In this document: piece after piece, positions 33,538 to 44,030 of the stretch | Numbering within the stretch: position 1 is the first letter of the stretch | Layout: each line of letters opens with the position of its first letter | Assembly (NCBI GenBank): GCA_016195265.1 | Contig: JACPZW010000085.1 | Span: forward strand, 1 to 64,000 | DNA from: Acidobacteriota bacterium | Lineage (GTDB): Bacteria; Acidobacteriota; Vicinamibacteria; Vicinamibacterales; CAVVIG01 | Direction of reading: 5' to 3' | DNA: 64,000 nt | Position numbers and translations under genes: made by a program | Notes under the pieces: generated by a model | What the model was told of the DNA's origin: nothing | The model's input: only the letters and a program-made list of their open reading frames with translations | Databases searched by the model: none

Positions 33538-33592
33538 GGCGGGTCCTTTTGGACCCGCCTGGTTGTGCCGGGTTCGAAAGGACCCGGCCTAC
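33534..33592. repeat. REP/BIME-like inverted pair
   Basis: gtagggcgggtccttttggacccgcctggttgtgccgggttcgaaaggacccggcctac; contains the M28 stop codon. Confidence 0.9.
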
Positions 33593-33607
33593 TCGTCAGA
33601 GGATCTA

Positions 33608-35221
33608 ATGAAACGCATCGCACTGATCGCGCTCGCCATCGTCGCCGCACTCGCGCTGCCGGAAGCGCAGACCGAGAAGCTGGACTTCGCCACGATCGGC
33701 CGCATCAAGGACGAAGGCCTCAATCGCTCGCAGGTGATGGACCACATCTCCTGGCTGAGTGACGTTTACGGCCCGCGCCTCACGGGCTCGCCCGCGATTC
33801 AGCAGGCCAGCGAGTGGGCGATGAAGAAGTTCACCGAGTGGGGCCTCGCGAACGTCCACCAGGAGCGATGGAAGTTCGGCAAGGGCTGGTCGCTCGTCAA
33901 GCTGAACGTGACGATGGTCGAGCCGCAGGTGCAGCCGGTCATCGCGTACCCGAAGGAGTGGTCGTCCGGCACGAAGGGACCGGTCACCGCGGACGTCGTG
34001 CGCGTGAACATCCGCACCGAGGCGGACTTCGCGCGCTACCGCGGTCAACTGCGCGGCAAGATCGCCCTGACGCAGCCGGCCCGCGTCGTACGAATGTACG
34101 AAGGGCCGAACATCCTGCGGATGGACGACAAGTGGACGGCCGAGGCCGAGACCACGCCCGTGCCGGCGCCGGCCACGGGGCGCGGAGCCGGCGGCGGCCG
34201 CGGCGCCGCGCAGGAGTTCCGGCAGAAGCTCGAAGACTTCTACGTCGCCGAGGGTGTCGTCGCGACGTTCGATCGCGGCAGCGACAGCGACATGGCGGCG
34301 GCCGGCAGCGATCTCACCTGGCAGCAGCAGCATCCCGACGGCGGCACCGTGTTTCCCGGCGGCAGCTACGCGCGCGACGAGAACGCCGGCAAGAACGTCC
34401 CCGGCCTGACGCTCGCGGTCGAGCACTACAACCGCATGATGCGCGTGCTGGACAAGAACGTGCCGGTGAAGGTCGAGCTGAACGTCGAGACGAAGTTCTA
34501 CGATGAAGCCACGATGAACGGCTTCAACACGATCGCGGAGATCCCGGGCACGGACCTCGCGTCGGAGGTGGTGCTGCTCGGCGCGCACTTCGATTCGCAT
34601 CCCTACGCGACCGGCGCGACCGACAACGCGACCGGCAGCGCGGCGATGATGGAAGTAATGCGGATCATCAAGACGCTCGGCATCAAACCGCGGCGGACGA
34701 TTCGCGTAGCGCTCTGGGGCGGCGAGGAAGAGGGCCTGCTGGGCTCTCGCGCGTACGTGCGCGATCACTATGCCGACGTCGAGACGATGGCGCTGAAGCC
34801 CGAGCACGCGAAGCTGGCGGCGTATTTCAATTCCGACAACGGCACCGGCCGGGTGCGCGGCGTGTGGATGCAAGGCAACCTGGCCGTGCGTCCGATCTTC
34901 GAGCAGTGGATCGCGCCGCTGCGGGATCTCGGCGTGACGATCCTCGGTCCGCGGTCGGTGACGTCCACCGATCATCTGTCGCTCGACAACGTCGGGCTGC
35001 CGGCGTTTCAGTTCGTCGTCGATCGACTCGAGTACAACTCGCGCACGCACCACTCGAACATGGACACGTTCGATCGCGTTCAACGCGACGACATGGTGCA
35101 GCAGGCGGCCGTCATAGCGGTCTTCGCGTACGAGGCCGCGATGTGCGACGAAAAACTGCCGCGCAAGGCGCTTCCCGCGCCGCAGCGCGGCCGCGGCACG
35201 AACCCGTCGGCTGATCGGTAG
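33608..35221 (+). CDS. M28-family metallopeptidase, exported
   Basis: GAHFDSHPYATGATDNATGSAAMMEVMRI, WGGEEEGLLGSRAYV. Confidence 0.93.
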   Translation: MKRIALIALAIVAALALPEAQTEKLDFATIGRIKDEGLNRSQVMDHISWLSDVYGPRLTGSPAIQQASEWAMKKFTEWGLANVHQERWKFGKGWSLVKLNVTMVEPQVQPVIAYPKEWSSGTKGPVTADVVRVNIRTEADFARYRGQLRGKIALTQPARVVRMYEGPNILRMDDKWTAEAETTPVPAPATGRGAGGGRGAAQEFRQKLEDFYVAEGVVATFDRGSDSDMAAAGSDLTWQQQHPDGGTVFPGGSYARDENAGKNVPGLTLAVEHYNRMMRVLDKNVPVKVELNVETKFYDEATMNGFNTIAEIPGTDLASEVVLLGAHFDSHPYATGATDNATGSAAMMEVMRIIKTLGIKPRRTIRVALWGGEEEGLLGSRAYVRDHYADVETMALKPEHAKLAAYFNSDNGTGRVRGVWMQGNLAVRPIFEQWIAPLRDLGVTILGPRSVTSTDHLSLDNVGLPAFQFVVDRLEYNSRTHHSNMDTFDRVQRDDMVQQAAVIAVFAYEAAMCDEKLPRKALPAPQRGRGTNPSADR

Positions 35222-35236
35222 TCGGCGCAGTGATCT

Positions 35237-35370
35237 GTAGGGCGGGTCCTTCCGGACCCGCCTGTAGGGCAGGGCCTTTGCATTGATGTGTAGGGCGGGT
35301 CCTTTTGGACCCGCCTGTAGGGCGGGGCCTTTGCGTTGATGTGTAGGGCGGGTCCTTTCGGACCCGCCTG
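35237..35370. repeat. REP tandem array, 53-bp period, about 2.5 copies
   Basis: gtagggcgggtcc starts at 35237, 35290 and 35343. Confidence 0.92.
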
Positions 35371-35385
35371 ATCCGTAGGTTCCCG

Positions 35386-36776
35386 ATGTTCGACTCAATT
35401 CTTCAAGATATCCGCTACGCGCTGAGGTTGCTTCGCCTCAATCCCGGCTTCGCCGCCGTCGCGATCCTCTCGCTGGCGCTCGGCTCTGGCGCGAACACTG
35501 CGATCTTCCAGCTCCTCGACGCCGTTCGTCTCCGCACGCTTCCAGTCATTGCACCAGAGCAGCTCGTCGAGATTCGCGTCGACGACATGACTCACGCCAG
35601 GGGGACGTGGATGCGCGATGCCGCGCTGACCAATCCGCTCTGGGAGAAGATCCGAGAGCACCAGGACGCGTTCGCCGGTCTGTTCGCCTGGGCGGATGAG
35701 TCCCTCGACGTCTCGTCGAGCGGTGAGGTGAAGAAAGCGGACGGACTGTGGGTGAGCGGTGACTTCTTCGGTGTGCTGGGAGTGCGGCCCATGCTTGGCC
35801 GTGTGTTCACGGCTGGAGATGATCGCCGTGGCTGCGGGCAAGGCACGGGCGTGGTGATCAGCTCACCGGTGGGAATTGGAACAACCGAATGTGGATGGAG
35901 GGCTCAGACGCGAGTCGCGCGCGCGTCGCGTTCAGGAACATGATCGGCACCGGGTACTTCCGCACGTTGAGGGCGACTGTGATCGAGGGGCGCGAGTTCA
36001 CGGAGCAGGACGAGACGCCGTCGTCTTTGAAGGTTGCCGTGGTCAACGAAGCGTTTGCGCGAGATTTCGCGTTGGGACCCCGCGCGCTCGGCCAGCATGT
36101 GCGGTTGGAGGCCACTCCATTCGAGCCCAGCACCGCGTACGAGATCGTGGGCCTCGTGAAGAACATGAAGTATCGCGACCTGCGGGAAGACTTCCGACCC
36201 GTCGTGTTCCTGCCCCTGTCGCAGGCGGCGCTTCGGAGACCTGGCGGCCAGCTCGTGATTCGGTCCGGCGCTTCAACCAATGTGCTGGTTTCATCGCTGC
36301 GGAGCGCGTTTGAAGGCATGAGCCCGGAGATGCGCTACTCGTTTCGCGTCTTCGATGCGGTCGTGCAGGAATCGCTGCTGCGGGAACGGCTGATGGCCGC
36401 GCTCTCCGGCCCATTCGGCGCGCTCGCCCTCGTGTTGACGGCGCTCGGACTCTACGGCGTCATCTCGTATACAGTCGCCCAGCGCACGCACGAGATCGGC
36501 ATCCGGATCGCGCTGGGTGCGGAACGCAACAGCGTCATCGCGCTCATCCTGCGTGAGGCAGCCACAGTGCTCGTGCTCGGCTTGTGTGCCGGCACACTCC
36601 TCACACTCGCCGCAGGCCGGGCAGCCTCCGCGTTGCTGTTTGGCTTGGAGCCGCACGACCTGCTGTCTCTGACAATCGCCGGATTGTCCCTGGCGCTCGT
36701 CGCGGCCGGCGCAAGTTATCTCCCGGCTCGACGTGCGGCGAGCGTCGACCCGGTCGTCGCGCTACGGCAGGACTGA
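35386..36776 (+). pseudogene. ADOP-type ABC transporter permease with internal out-of-frame deletion near 35860
   Basis: MFDSILQDIRYALRLLRLNPGFAAVAILSLALGSGANTAIF...VLGVRPMLGRVFTAGDD then SPVGNWNNRMWMEGSD...ALSGPFGALALVLTALGLYGVISYTV in another frame. Confidence 0.82.
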
Positions 36777-36936
36777 GGCAGCGGCCTTTGCATGCACGTG
36801 GCAAGTTCTGCCAACACGAAGTTGAGCCGTTGCGGCAGATTCTGCATCCTCGGGTACTCCATCCGCCGGATTCCTGAGCAATTCCGCGTCATCCCATGTG
36901 GCATGCCGTTCGCTCCTGACGCGCTAGAATGAGCGC

Positions 36937-37536
36937 ATGCCCGGCCCTGGGAGTCCTGGGAGCGATGAAATGAAACCCGCGGGTTCCGGCGTGAAGCTCA
37001 CCTACGACGACTACGTGCTGTTCCCCGAAGACGGACAGCGGCACGAGTTGATCGACGGGGAGCATTTCGTGACTCCAGCGCCAAATCTCAAGCACCAGGC
37101 CGTCTCCGGAAATGTGTTCGGGATGATCTGGTCGTTCCTTCAGCGCGAGCCGATTGGACGCGCCTTCAGCGCACCGCTCGACGTCATCTTCTCGCACTTC
37201 GATGTGGTAGAACCGGACGTCCTGTACATCTCTCACGAGCGCTTCGCGCAACTCGAGCCGTCGCAGTGGGTGAAAGGCGCGCCGAACCTCGTCGTCGAGA
37301 TCGGGTCCCCGTCCACGCGCAGGCGCGACGAGACGATCAAGCGCCGGCTGTACGAGAAGTTCGGCGTCGAGGAGTACTGGGTGATCGATCCGGAGATCGA
37401 CACCATCAAAGTCTATCGCCGCGTGAACGAGCGCTACGAACGGACTGTGGAACTCTCGCTCGAACATGGCGACGTGCTCACGACCCCCTTGCTCCCCGGC
37501 CTGAATCTGCCTCTCTCGACCATCTTCCAAGACTGA
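36937..37536 (+). CDS. Uma2-family (DUF820) endonuclease-like protein
   Basis: LTYDDYVLFPEDGQRHELIDGEHFVTPAP, VVEPDVLYIS, APNLVVEIGSPSTRRRDETIKRRLYEKFGVEEYWVIDPE. Confidence 0.93.
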   Translation: MPGPGSPGSDEMKPAGSGVKLTYDDYVLFPEDGQRHELIDGEHFVTPAPNLKHQAVSGNVFGMIWSFLQREPIGRAFSAPLDVIFSHFDVVEPDVLYISHERFAQLEPSQWVKGAPNLVVEIGSPSTRRRDETIKRRLYEKFGVEEYWVIDPEIDTIKVYRRVNERYERTVELSLEHGDVLTTPLLPGLNLPLSTIFQD

Positions 37537-37576
37537 TCGATCGCGACGCGCGTCTAACCTCATCGGAGGACATGCA

Positions 37577-37822
37577 ATGACTCTGCGCATTCGCATCGTC
37601 GTGGCCGCCGTGTGGATTGGGTCGCTCGCGCTCGTGGGCTCGCTCGCGTCCGCGCAGGCGCGCCGCGCCGAGCCGGCCGCCGTGATTTCCGGCGCTGACA
37701 TCGGGTTCCGGCCTGAAGGCTGGCAGGGAAAAGCGCGAACAGGCACCTGGTTGGTCCGGATCGACGGGCAATGGGTCGAGGCCGCAGGCGCGCCGAAGGT
37801 CTCACCCGTGACGACACGTTGA
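37577..37822 (+). CDS. Small exported hypothetical protein
   Basis: Signal peptide; FRPEGWQGKARTGTWLVRIDGQWVEA. Confidence 0.55.
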   Translation: MTLRIRIVVAAVWIGSLALVGSLASAQARRAEPAAVISGADIGFRPEGWQGKARTGTWLVRIDGQWVEAAGAPKVSPVTTR

Positions 37823-37848
37823 GGCGGGTCCGAAAGGACCCGCCCTAC
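37822..37848. repeat. Single REP-like hairpin
   Basis: aggcgggtccgaaaggacccgccctac. Confidence 0.88.
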
Positions 37849-38007
37849 ATTTCAACGACGTCATGGCTCTACTCTAGTTTTTCCAGGCGCGTGGTTTCAC
37901 AGAATCTGACGTCGCTCGGCGGACAGCCCATTGACCGATGCGGACAATGGGTTGGCCGCATGATCTTTCTACTTGATCGGTCTCCGGCCATCGCGCAGCA
38001 TGCGCCG

Positions 38008-39213
38008 ATGAAGTATCGAACGCTCGCGACGGCCGTCCTGTTTCTGTTCGCCGCGTCCGCGACCGCCACGGCGCAGACCGCGGCCATCCGGAAGCCGCGC
38101 ATTGGCGACTGCACCCTCACGGTCGCGATCACGAGTCCGCCGGAACATGGCTGGCTGAAGATCCAGCTCAATCTCGAGAGCGTGGCGCAGAAGCGGCTCG
38201 ACCATTCCTCGACGAAGGTACCGGTGCGATTAAAGGGGCCGTTGGTCGACGCCGATCGCCTGCGGGCGGCCATCGTCGTTGACGGCCAGCCGATCGGTCC
38301 ATGGTCGGAGTTCATCGAGCCTGAAGAGGGCACCGGCGTTCCCGAATGCGCCGGCGAAGATCCGGCGCCGGATCAGCGTGACGCTTTTTCACCGTCAGGC
38401 TACGTCGGCACCGCGTACGACAACTTCGCGCCGCCAAGCTACCGCGGCTACAGCGCTGTGAACCCTGCGGACGCGGGCACCACGTGGAGCCGGTTGATCA
38501 CGGGGCTGGACCTCGAAGGTCGTGTGCTGGGCAAGCCGGAGAACCAGGTGCAATTGTGGCTCTTCGGCGAGACGGTGTACGGCGTCCGCAGCCAGAGCGT
38601 CGATTGCGCATCCGACCAGGCCAAGGACGTCTGTTCGCCCGCGAAGAATCCGGCGAACGCCGCCAACTACATCCTGGCTCATGCCACGAGTCTCGAGTTC
38701 TACTTTGGCCCCCGCCTCGAGCTCTTCACGTTTCAGAGCCACACACCGTTCCCGGGCAAGCTGTACGTGGACCTGCGCATCGGCTACGTGGCGCTCTCGA
38801 AAGACGACGTGTCCACGATTACCGCGTCGCATCACCTCGCCGGAGGACTGCTCGCGCCGGCCGGCAAGTTCGAGCGCAGTTTCATCGAAGCCGGCATCGG
38901 CAAGACCGACGCGCTCGTCGCGGCGCCGCCCTTGACGTCAGGGACGCCGACCACGGCGACGGCGACGGTGACGACGACAACGGCCGTGGTGACAGTGGTC
39001 ACGGCCCCCAACACCGGCTTCTTCAACAACTGGAATCGCTTCAAGCTCGACGGGTATCTGACGTTCTCGTCGCCAGGCCCGATAAGATTCCTCACGCGTT
39101 CGGAGCGCATGTTTGTCGAGTTCTACGTCGACCGGGCGACCAACAACAGCGATCCAAGCGCCGTCCAGACCTTCGTCGGCGTCGAGTACGACATCAGCAA
39201 GCTGTTCAAATGA
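38008..39213 (+). CDS. Exported hypothetical protein
   Basis: Signal peptide MKYRTLATAVLFLFAASATATAQ; ATGA overlap with the next gene. Confidence 0.65.
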   Translation: MKYRTLATAVLFLFAASATATAQTAAIRKPRIGDCTLTVAITSPPEHGWLKIQLNLESVAQKRLDHSSTKVPVRLKGPLVDADRLRAAIVVDGQPIGPWSEFIEPEEGTGVPECAGEDPAPDQRDAFSPSGYVGTAYDNFAPPSYRGYSAVNPADAGTTWSRLITGLDLEGRVLGKPENQVQLWLFGETVYGVRSQSVDCASDQAKDVCSPAKNPANAANYILAHATSLEFYFGPRLELFTFQSHTPFPGKLYVDLRIGYVALSKDDVSTITASHHLAGGLLAPAGKFERSFIEAGIGKTDALVAAPPLTSGTPTTATATVTTTTAVVTVVTAPNTGFFNNWNRFKLDGYLTFSSPGPIRFLTRSERMFVEFYVDRATNNSDPSAVQTFVGVEYDISKLFK

Positions 39214-40979
39214 CGACGCGCCTGCATCTTCACGCGTACGTGCTCGCGGGCGCGTGCGTGCTGCTGTCCGGATCGCAGCCCGCGGCCCAGCGCACGTGCC
39301 CGGCCTGTTTCATCACGCGCTTCTGGGAAGTGCCCACCGACGAATGGACCGGGAAGATCGCCGAGCCGTTTCTGGCGCCGGAAATGGCGCCGCGGTACGC
39401 CGGCAAGCTGCGGACGACCGACTTCGGCGTCGCCTTCTCCGGCGGCGGCACGCGATCGGCGACGGCGACGATGGGCCAGCTGCGCGGTCTGCGCCGCAAC
39501 GGATGGCTGTCACGCGTGAAGTACATGACCGCGGTGTCCGGCGGCGCCTGGGCGGCGATTCCGTACACATATCTCGATGCGGACCAGCCGGTGGATGGAT
39601 TTCTCGACCTGTATCAGGATCCGTCCTCGCTCGACAAGGTCGCGCTCGACTACGTCACGCCGCGTTCGCTGGCCGCGAGTATCGGCAATTCGGGCCTGTT
39701 TTCGTCAGGACTGAAAGAGGCGTTCAACATCGGGCGGCAGAAGCTGCTGTCCGATCAGTTCAACAAATACGTCGACCTCGCGCGCAAAGGGCTCGCGGCG
39801 ACGAGCGGCACGCCGCTCGCGGATCCCGCGCGCATCGACAAGACCTACGCGCACATGATCGGCAGCGTGTTCGTCGCGCCGCACGTCAGCCACGGCACGA
39901 CGGACAATTTCGCGTGGGACGACGAGACCGTGACCGAATTCAACGCGCGCAACCCGCCGCTCGCGGGCGTGCATTTCGTCACGGTCGCGAAGGACCGGCC
40001 GTTCCTGATCGTCGAGGGCACGCTCATCCATCAGCATGACGCGTACGAATTCCCGCGGCTCGCGCCAGTGGAGATCACGCCGCTTTACATGGGCGTGCGC
40101 CAGCAGTACACCGGCAAGGTCGGCGGAACGTACGTGTGGCCGTGGGCGTACGACAGCGCGACGGTGCGCGACGAGCGCCCTCCCTTCGTCAGCGTGACGA
40201 CTGATCCCGTGACACGCGCGATGACGCTGGCGGACGTCGCCGGCACCGTGGGCGCCGCGCCGGAGCTCGGCACGATCGTCCTCAAGCAGATCAACGCGCT
40301 CACCGACTTCTTTCCGAAATTCAACCACTTCGCCGTCAGAGAGGGCCACGCGACGGCGATGAGCCGGCTGGTCTCGCACGGCGACGGTGGAGGCGTGGAC
40401 AACCTCGGCCTCATGCCGCTCCTCGCGCGCCGCGTGCACAACATCATGGTGTTCATCAACACCGACACGAGTGATTTCAGGAGGAACGACGATCTCGAAT
40501 CGCTGTTCCGCGAGATCGACATCTTCAGCGGCGGCGGCGACCGCGCGATGATTCACGTCTTCGACAAGGATCGCTATGAGGAGGTGAAATCTCACTTCGC
40601 GGCGAGCGCCGCCAAAGGAGACGCGCTCGTCTACTGCGGCACCAACTGGACCGTTCACGAGAACGAGTTGTTCAACGTGCGTGGATACACCGGACTGAAC
40701 ATCTGCTTCTTCTACAACGCCATGTCGGCCAACTGGATGTCCCAACTGCCAGCCGAGACCCGGCGGCTGCTCGAGCATCGGGACAAGGACGCCAAGGAGT
40801 TCGACGATTTCCCGTGGTATCGCACGTTCGGACAGGACAAGTTCCGCCTCATCAAGCTGGACGCGCGCCAGGTGAACATGCTGTCGAATCTCACCGCCTG
40901 GACCGTGGCCAATCCCGTCTCCGTCACGGAAGTCCTCCGCGCGATGGGCGATACGCTGCCCGCACCACAACATCCGTAG
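39210..40979 (+). CDS. Patatin/cPLA2-like phospholipase, exported
   Basis: FGVAFSGGGTRSATATMGQLRGL and MTAVSGGAWAAIPY; later GDGGGVDNLGLMPLLARRV. Confidence 0.75.
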   Translation: MTTRLHLHAYVLAGACVLLSGSQPAAQRTCPACFITRFWEVPTDEWTGKIAEPFLAPEMAPRYAGKLRTTDFGVAFSGGGTRSATATMGQLRGLRRNGWLSRVKYMTAVSGGAWAAIPYTYLDADQPVDGFLDLYQDPSSLDKVALDYVTPRSLAASIGNSGLFSSGLKEAFNIGRQKLLSDQFNKYVDLARKGLAATSGTPLADPARIDKTYAHMIGSVFVAPHVSHGTTDNFAWDDETVTEFNARNPPLAGVHFVTVAKDRPFLIVEGTLIHQHDAYEFPRLAPVEITPLYMGVRQQYTGKVGGTYVWPWAYDSATVRDERPPFVSVTTDPVTRAMTLADVAGTVGAAPELGTIVLKQINALTDFFPKFNHFAVREGHATAMSRLVSHGDGGGVDNLGLMPLLARRVHNIMVFINTDTSDFRRNDDLESLFREIDIFSGGGDRAMIHVFDKDRYEEVKSHFAASAAKGDALVYCGTNWTVHENELFNVRGYTGLNICFFYNAMSANWMSQLPAETRRLLEHRDKDAKEFDDFPWYRTFGQDKFRLIKLDARQVNMLSNLTAWTVANPVSVTEVLRAMGDTLPAPQHP

Positions 40980-40986
40980 CGTTTTC

Positions 40987-41015
40987 TCCTCCGTGTCCTC
41001 TGTGTCCTCCGTGGT
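40987..41015. repeat. Short tandem octamer-like repeat (ctccgtgtcctctgtgtcctccgtgg)
   Basis: Same motif as the arms of the 47178-47500 palindrome. Confidence 0.75.
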
Positions 41016-41132
41016 GCACCTCCCGTAACCGAACAGCCGGCGTCGCGGATCCGGACACATGCGCGGCATTCATCGTTTGAATGCAGCGATTTCCGAACGA
41101 ATCACGTCAAAGCATTGGCTAGAATGTTGCTC

Positions 41133-41155
41133 CGCGAGGCTGAAAGCCTCGCGCG
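41133..41155. repeat. Short hairpin gcgaggctgaaagcctcgcgc
   Basis: GCGAGGCT-gaa-AGCCTCGC; related to 18090-18110 ggctgaagcctcgcgctac. Confidence 0.6.
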
Positions 41156-41174
41156 ACGAATTGGATGAGCACCA

Positions 41175-43619
41175 ATGACAAGTGATGTGAAGTTCGCGCT
41201 GCGGTCGCTGATGCGGGTCAAGGGGCTCGCCATGACGGTCGTGCTGACGCTCGCCCTCGGCATCGGCGCCAACGCCGCCATCTTCAGCATCGTCCGCGGC
41301 GTGCTGCTGCGCCCGCTCGTCAACAAGGACGAGGCGCACCTCGTCTATATCCGCCAGAGTGCGCCAGGCGTCGGCACGGAGAACACGGCGTTTTCCGTTC
41401 CCGAGATCGACGATCTGCGCGCCGGCTTGAAAAACGTCACGGGTCTTTGCGGCTTTTCGACGATCGGATTCACGATGGTCGGCCTCGGCGATCCACAGCA
41501 GGTGCGCGCGGGCGTGGTCGACGGCGCGTACTTCGACACCATGGGCCTGCACCCGGTACTGGGACGGTTGATCAACGCGGGCGACGATGGGCCGAGCGCG
41601 GCGGGCGTGGCGGTCCTCACGCATCGCTTCTGGTCGACGACGCTTCACGCGGATCCGGGCGTCATCGGCAAACAGATTCGTCTCGGCGCGCGGTCGGCGA
41701 CGGTCATCGGTGTCCTTGAGCCGTCGGTCCCCTATCCCTCCGAAACGGAGCTGATCGCGAACGTTGTGACGAGCCCGCATCACTTGTCCGCGACGATGGT
41801 CACGGGCCGCGAGCACCGGATGACGGAAGTCTTCGGCCGCCTCGCGCCGGGCACGGAACTGGACCAGGCGCGCGCGGAGCTGGCGACCGTGTACGGCGGC
41901 ATGGTCCAGTCGCACCCCGAGTCGTATCAGAAGAAGGCGAACTTCACGATCAACGCGGTGCGGCTGCGCGATCAGATCACGTCGAAGGCGCGCACGGTGC
42001 TGCTCGTGCTGCTGGCGGCGTCGGGTTTGATGTTCATCATCGCGTGCTCGAACGTCGCGAACCTGATCCTCGCGCGGACCGTGCGTCGCGAGTCGGAGCT
42101 CGCCGTCAGGACGGCTCTCGGCGCATCGACTAGCGCGTTGCGTCGAACGCTGCTGGCGGAGTCGCTCGTGTTGTGCGGCGCGGGCGGACTGCTCGGCGTG
42201 GCAATCGCGCAGCCGATGGTGACCGTGCTTTCGCGCTACGCGGCGCGCTTCTCGGTGCGCGCGCTCGATCTGCAGCTCGACTGGACGATGATCGCGGTCG
42301 GCGTTGGCCTGGCGCTGGCGTCGGCGGTCCTGCTCGCGTTCGTGCCGCGCCTGCCCTCGACCGATTCGACGAACGGCCTCGGCCTCGCCAACGGCAGTCC
42401 GCGGACGACGGGCACGGCGAATCGCAAGCTGCGCGCGTTCGCCGTCGTGCAGGTGGCCGCGTGCTTCATGCTGCTCGCCGGCGCCGGCATGCTGCTGCGC
42501 ACGCTGATGACGCTGCAGGCGTCGAATCCGGGCTTCGAAACGCGGAGTGTGCTGGCGATCAACGTGCCGGTGATGTCGTACGGGAAGACGGGCGACCAGA
42601 TTCGCGAGTTTTACCGCGAGATGCGGCGGCGCGTGACCGACATTCCTGGCGTCGCGCAGGTGGCCATCGGCGGCGCAGTGCCGTGGCGCGACCTCGGCAA
42701 CTTCGGTCAGGGTCTCGCGTTCACGGTCGAAGGGTGGAGGCGCGGCAAGGACGAGGACGACCCGCACGGCAAGTCGCGGTCGATTTCGCCGGGCTTCTTC
42801 GCGGCGCTCAACATCCCGATTCTGGAAGGGCGCGATTTCACGGACGCCGATCGCAACAGCACGGAAAGCGTGGTGATCGTCAGCGCCGCGCTGGCGCAGC
42901 GGCTCTTTCCCGGCCAGAGCGTGCTGAACCGCCACTTGAACTGGACCGATCCGGTCATCAAGTTCATCGGCGTGAGCGCGGAGCCGCGACGCATCGTCGG
43001 CATCGCCGCGGACATCAACGACGAGCAGATCGGCGGCGCGCCGACGATGATCATCTACCAGCCGTTCGAGCAGGCCACCGGCGGCGGGCGGCTGTTCGTC
43101 CACGCGCGGACGGATCCGTACGCGCTCGTGCCGCTGATCACGAAGACCGTGCGCGACATGGCGGCCGACCAGCCGATCGAGCGCGCGGCGACGCTCGAAG
43201 ACGTGCGCGCCGAAGTGCTGTCGCCGAACCGGCTGAACACGATCGTCTTCGGCGGTTTCGCGGCGGTCGCGCTGGCGATTTCGATCGTGGGCGTCGCGGG
43301 CGTGCTCGCGTTTTCCGTCAGCGCACGCATGCGCGAATTCGGGATCCGGATGGCGATCGGCTCGCAGCCGCGCGCGATTCTCACGAGCGTGCTGAAGGAA
43401 GGCGCGTGGATGGCCGGGCTGGGCGTCGTGTGCGGGGCCGTCGGCGGATTCGCGATGTCGCGCGTGATTGGCAGCATGATCAGTGATGTTCAGCTGCCGG
43501 GGCCGCTGCCGACGATCGGCGCCGCGCTCGTGCTGCTCGGCGCGGCTATCGTCGCCGCGGTGTGGCCGGCCGCGCGGGCCGCGCGGGTCGACGTCGTCCA
43601 GGCGTTGCGCGCCGAGTAG
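41175..43619 (+). CDS. ABC transporter permease, ADOP type
   Basis: VKFALRSLMRVKGLAMTVVLTLALGIGANAAIFSIVRGVLLRPL; two FtsX segments. Confidence 0.95.
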   Translation: MTSDVKFALRSLMRVKGLAMTVVLTLALGIGANAAIFSIVRGVLLRPLVNKDEAHLVYIRQSAPGVGTENTAFSVPEIDDLRAGLKNVTGLCGFSTIGFTMVGLGDPQQVRAGVVDGAYFDTMGLHPVLGRLINAGDDGPSAAGVAVLTHRFWSTTLHADPGVIGKQIRLGARSATVIGVLEPSVPYPSETELIANVVTSPHHLSATMVTGREHRMTEVFGRLAPGTELDQARAELATVYGGMVQSHPESYQKKANFTINAVRLRDQITSKARTVLLVLLAASGLMFIIACSNVANLILARTVRRESELAVRTALGASTSALRRTLLAESLVLCGAGGLLGVAIAQPMVTVLSRYAARFSVRALDLQLDWTMIAVGVGLALASAVLLAFVPRLPSTDSTNGLGLANGSPRTTGTANRKLRAFAVVQVAACFMLLAGAGMLLRTLMTLQASNPGFETRSVLAINVPVMSYGKTGDQIREFYREMRRRVTDIPGVAQVAIGGAVPWRDLGNFGQGLAFTVEGWRRGKDEDDPHGKSRSISPGFFAALNIPILEGRDFTDADRNSTESVVIVSAALAQRLFPGQSVLNRHLNWTDPVIKFIGVSAEPRRIVGIAADINDEQIGGAPTMIIYQPFEQATGGGRLFVHARTDPYALVPLITKTVRDMAADQPIERAATLEDVRAEVLSPNRLNTIVFGGFAAVALAISIVGVAGVLAFSVSARMREFGIRMAIGSQPRAILTSVLKEGAWMAGLGVVCGAVGGFAMSRVIGSMISDVQLPGPLPTIGAALVLLGAAIVAAVWPAARAARVDVVQALRAE

Positions 43620-43648
43620 CCGCCACTTTCTTCCGCGGTCTCGTTGGC

Positions 43649-43761
43649 GTCCGGCTTTAGCCGGACCTCGGGCGGTGTGGCGTCCGGCTTCCCGCCTGCG
43701 CCCGGCTTCGGCGTGGCCCGCCATAGCGCAACGCGCGGAGGCGGCAGCCGGACGGCGCTAC
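43649..43761. repeat. Second GTAG-ended repeat family: short gtccggctttagccggac hairpin plus 80-nt element
   Basis: gtccggctt...agccggacggcgctac; 80-nt part recurs at 44705 with 4 differences by eye. Confidence 0.85.
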
Positions 43762-43772
43762 AATTCGAGTAG

Positions 43773-44030
43773 ATGCCTGATTCGCGAGACGCGCCTCGCG
43801 CCGACACGAGCAAGATATCCGGCCGCGACTCAGCCACCGGCCTGTCGTGGGCACTCGAGTCTCCCGAGCAGCACTGGGCCGAGCACGACGCGCGCCAGCT
43901 CGCGTACTGGCGCACTCGATCGCCGGAAGAGCGCCTCGCGCAAGCAGCGGAGTACCGCTGGCGCCGGCACGGCGATATTCCGGAGCCGGCGGTCTGGACC
44001 TGGCGCTTCCTGCCGCCAGGCGAGCAGTAG
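43773..44030 (+). CDS. Small protein paired with a nucleotidyltransferase
   Basis: EQHWAEHDARQLAYWRTRSPEERLAQAAEYRWRRHGDIPEP; stop abuts the ATG of the NTase. Confidence 0.6.
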   Translation: MPDSRDAPRADTSKISGRDSATGLSWALESPEQHWAEHDARQLAYWRTRSPEERLAQAAEYRWRRHGDIPEPAVWTWRFLPPGEQ

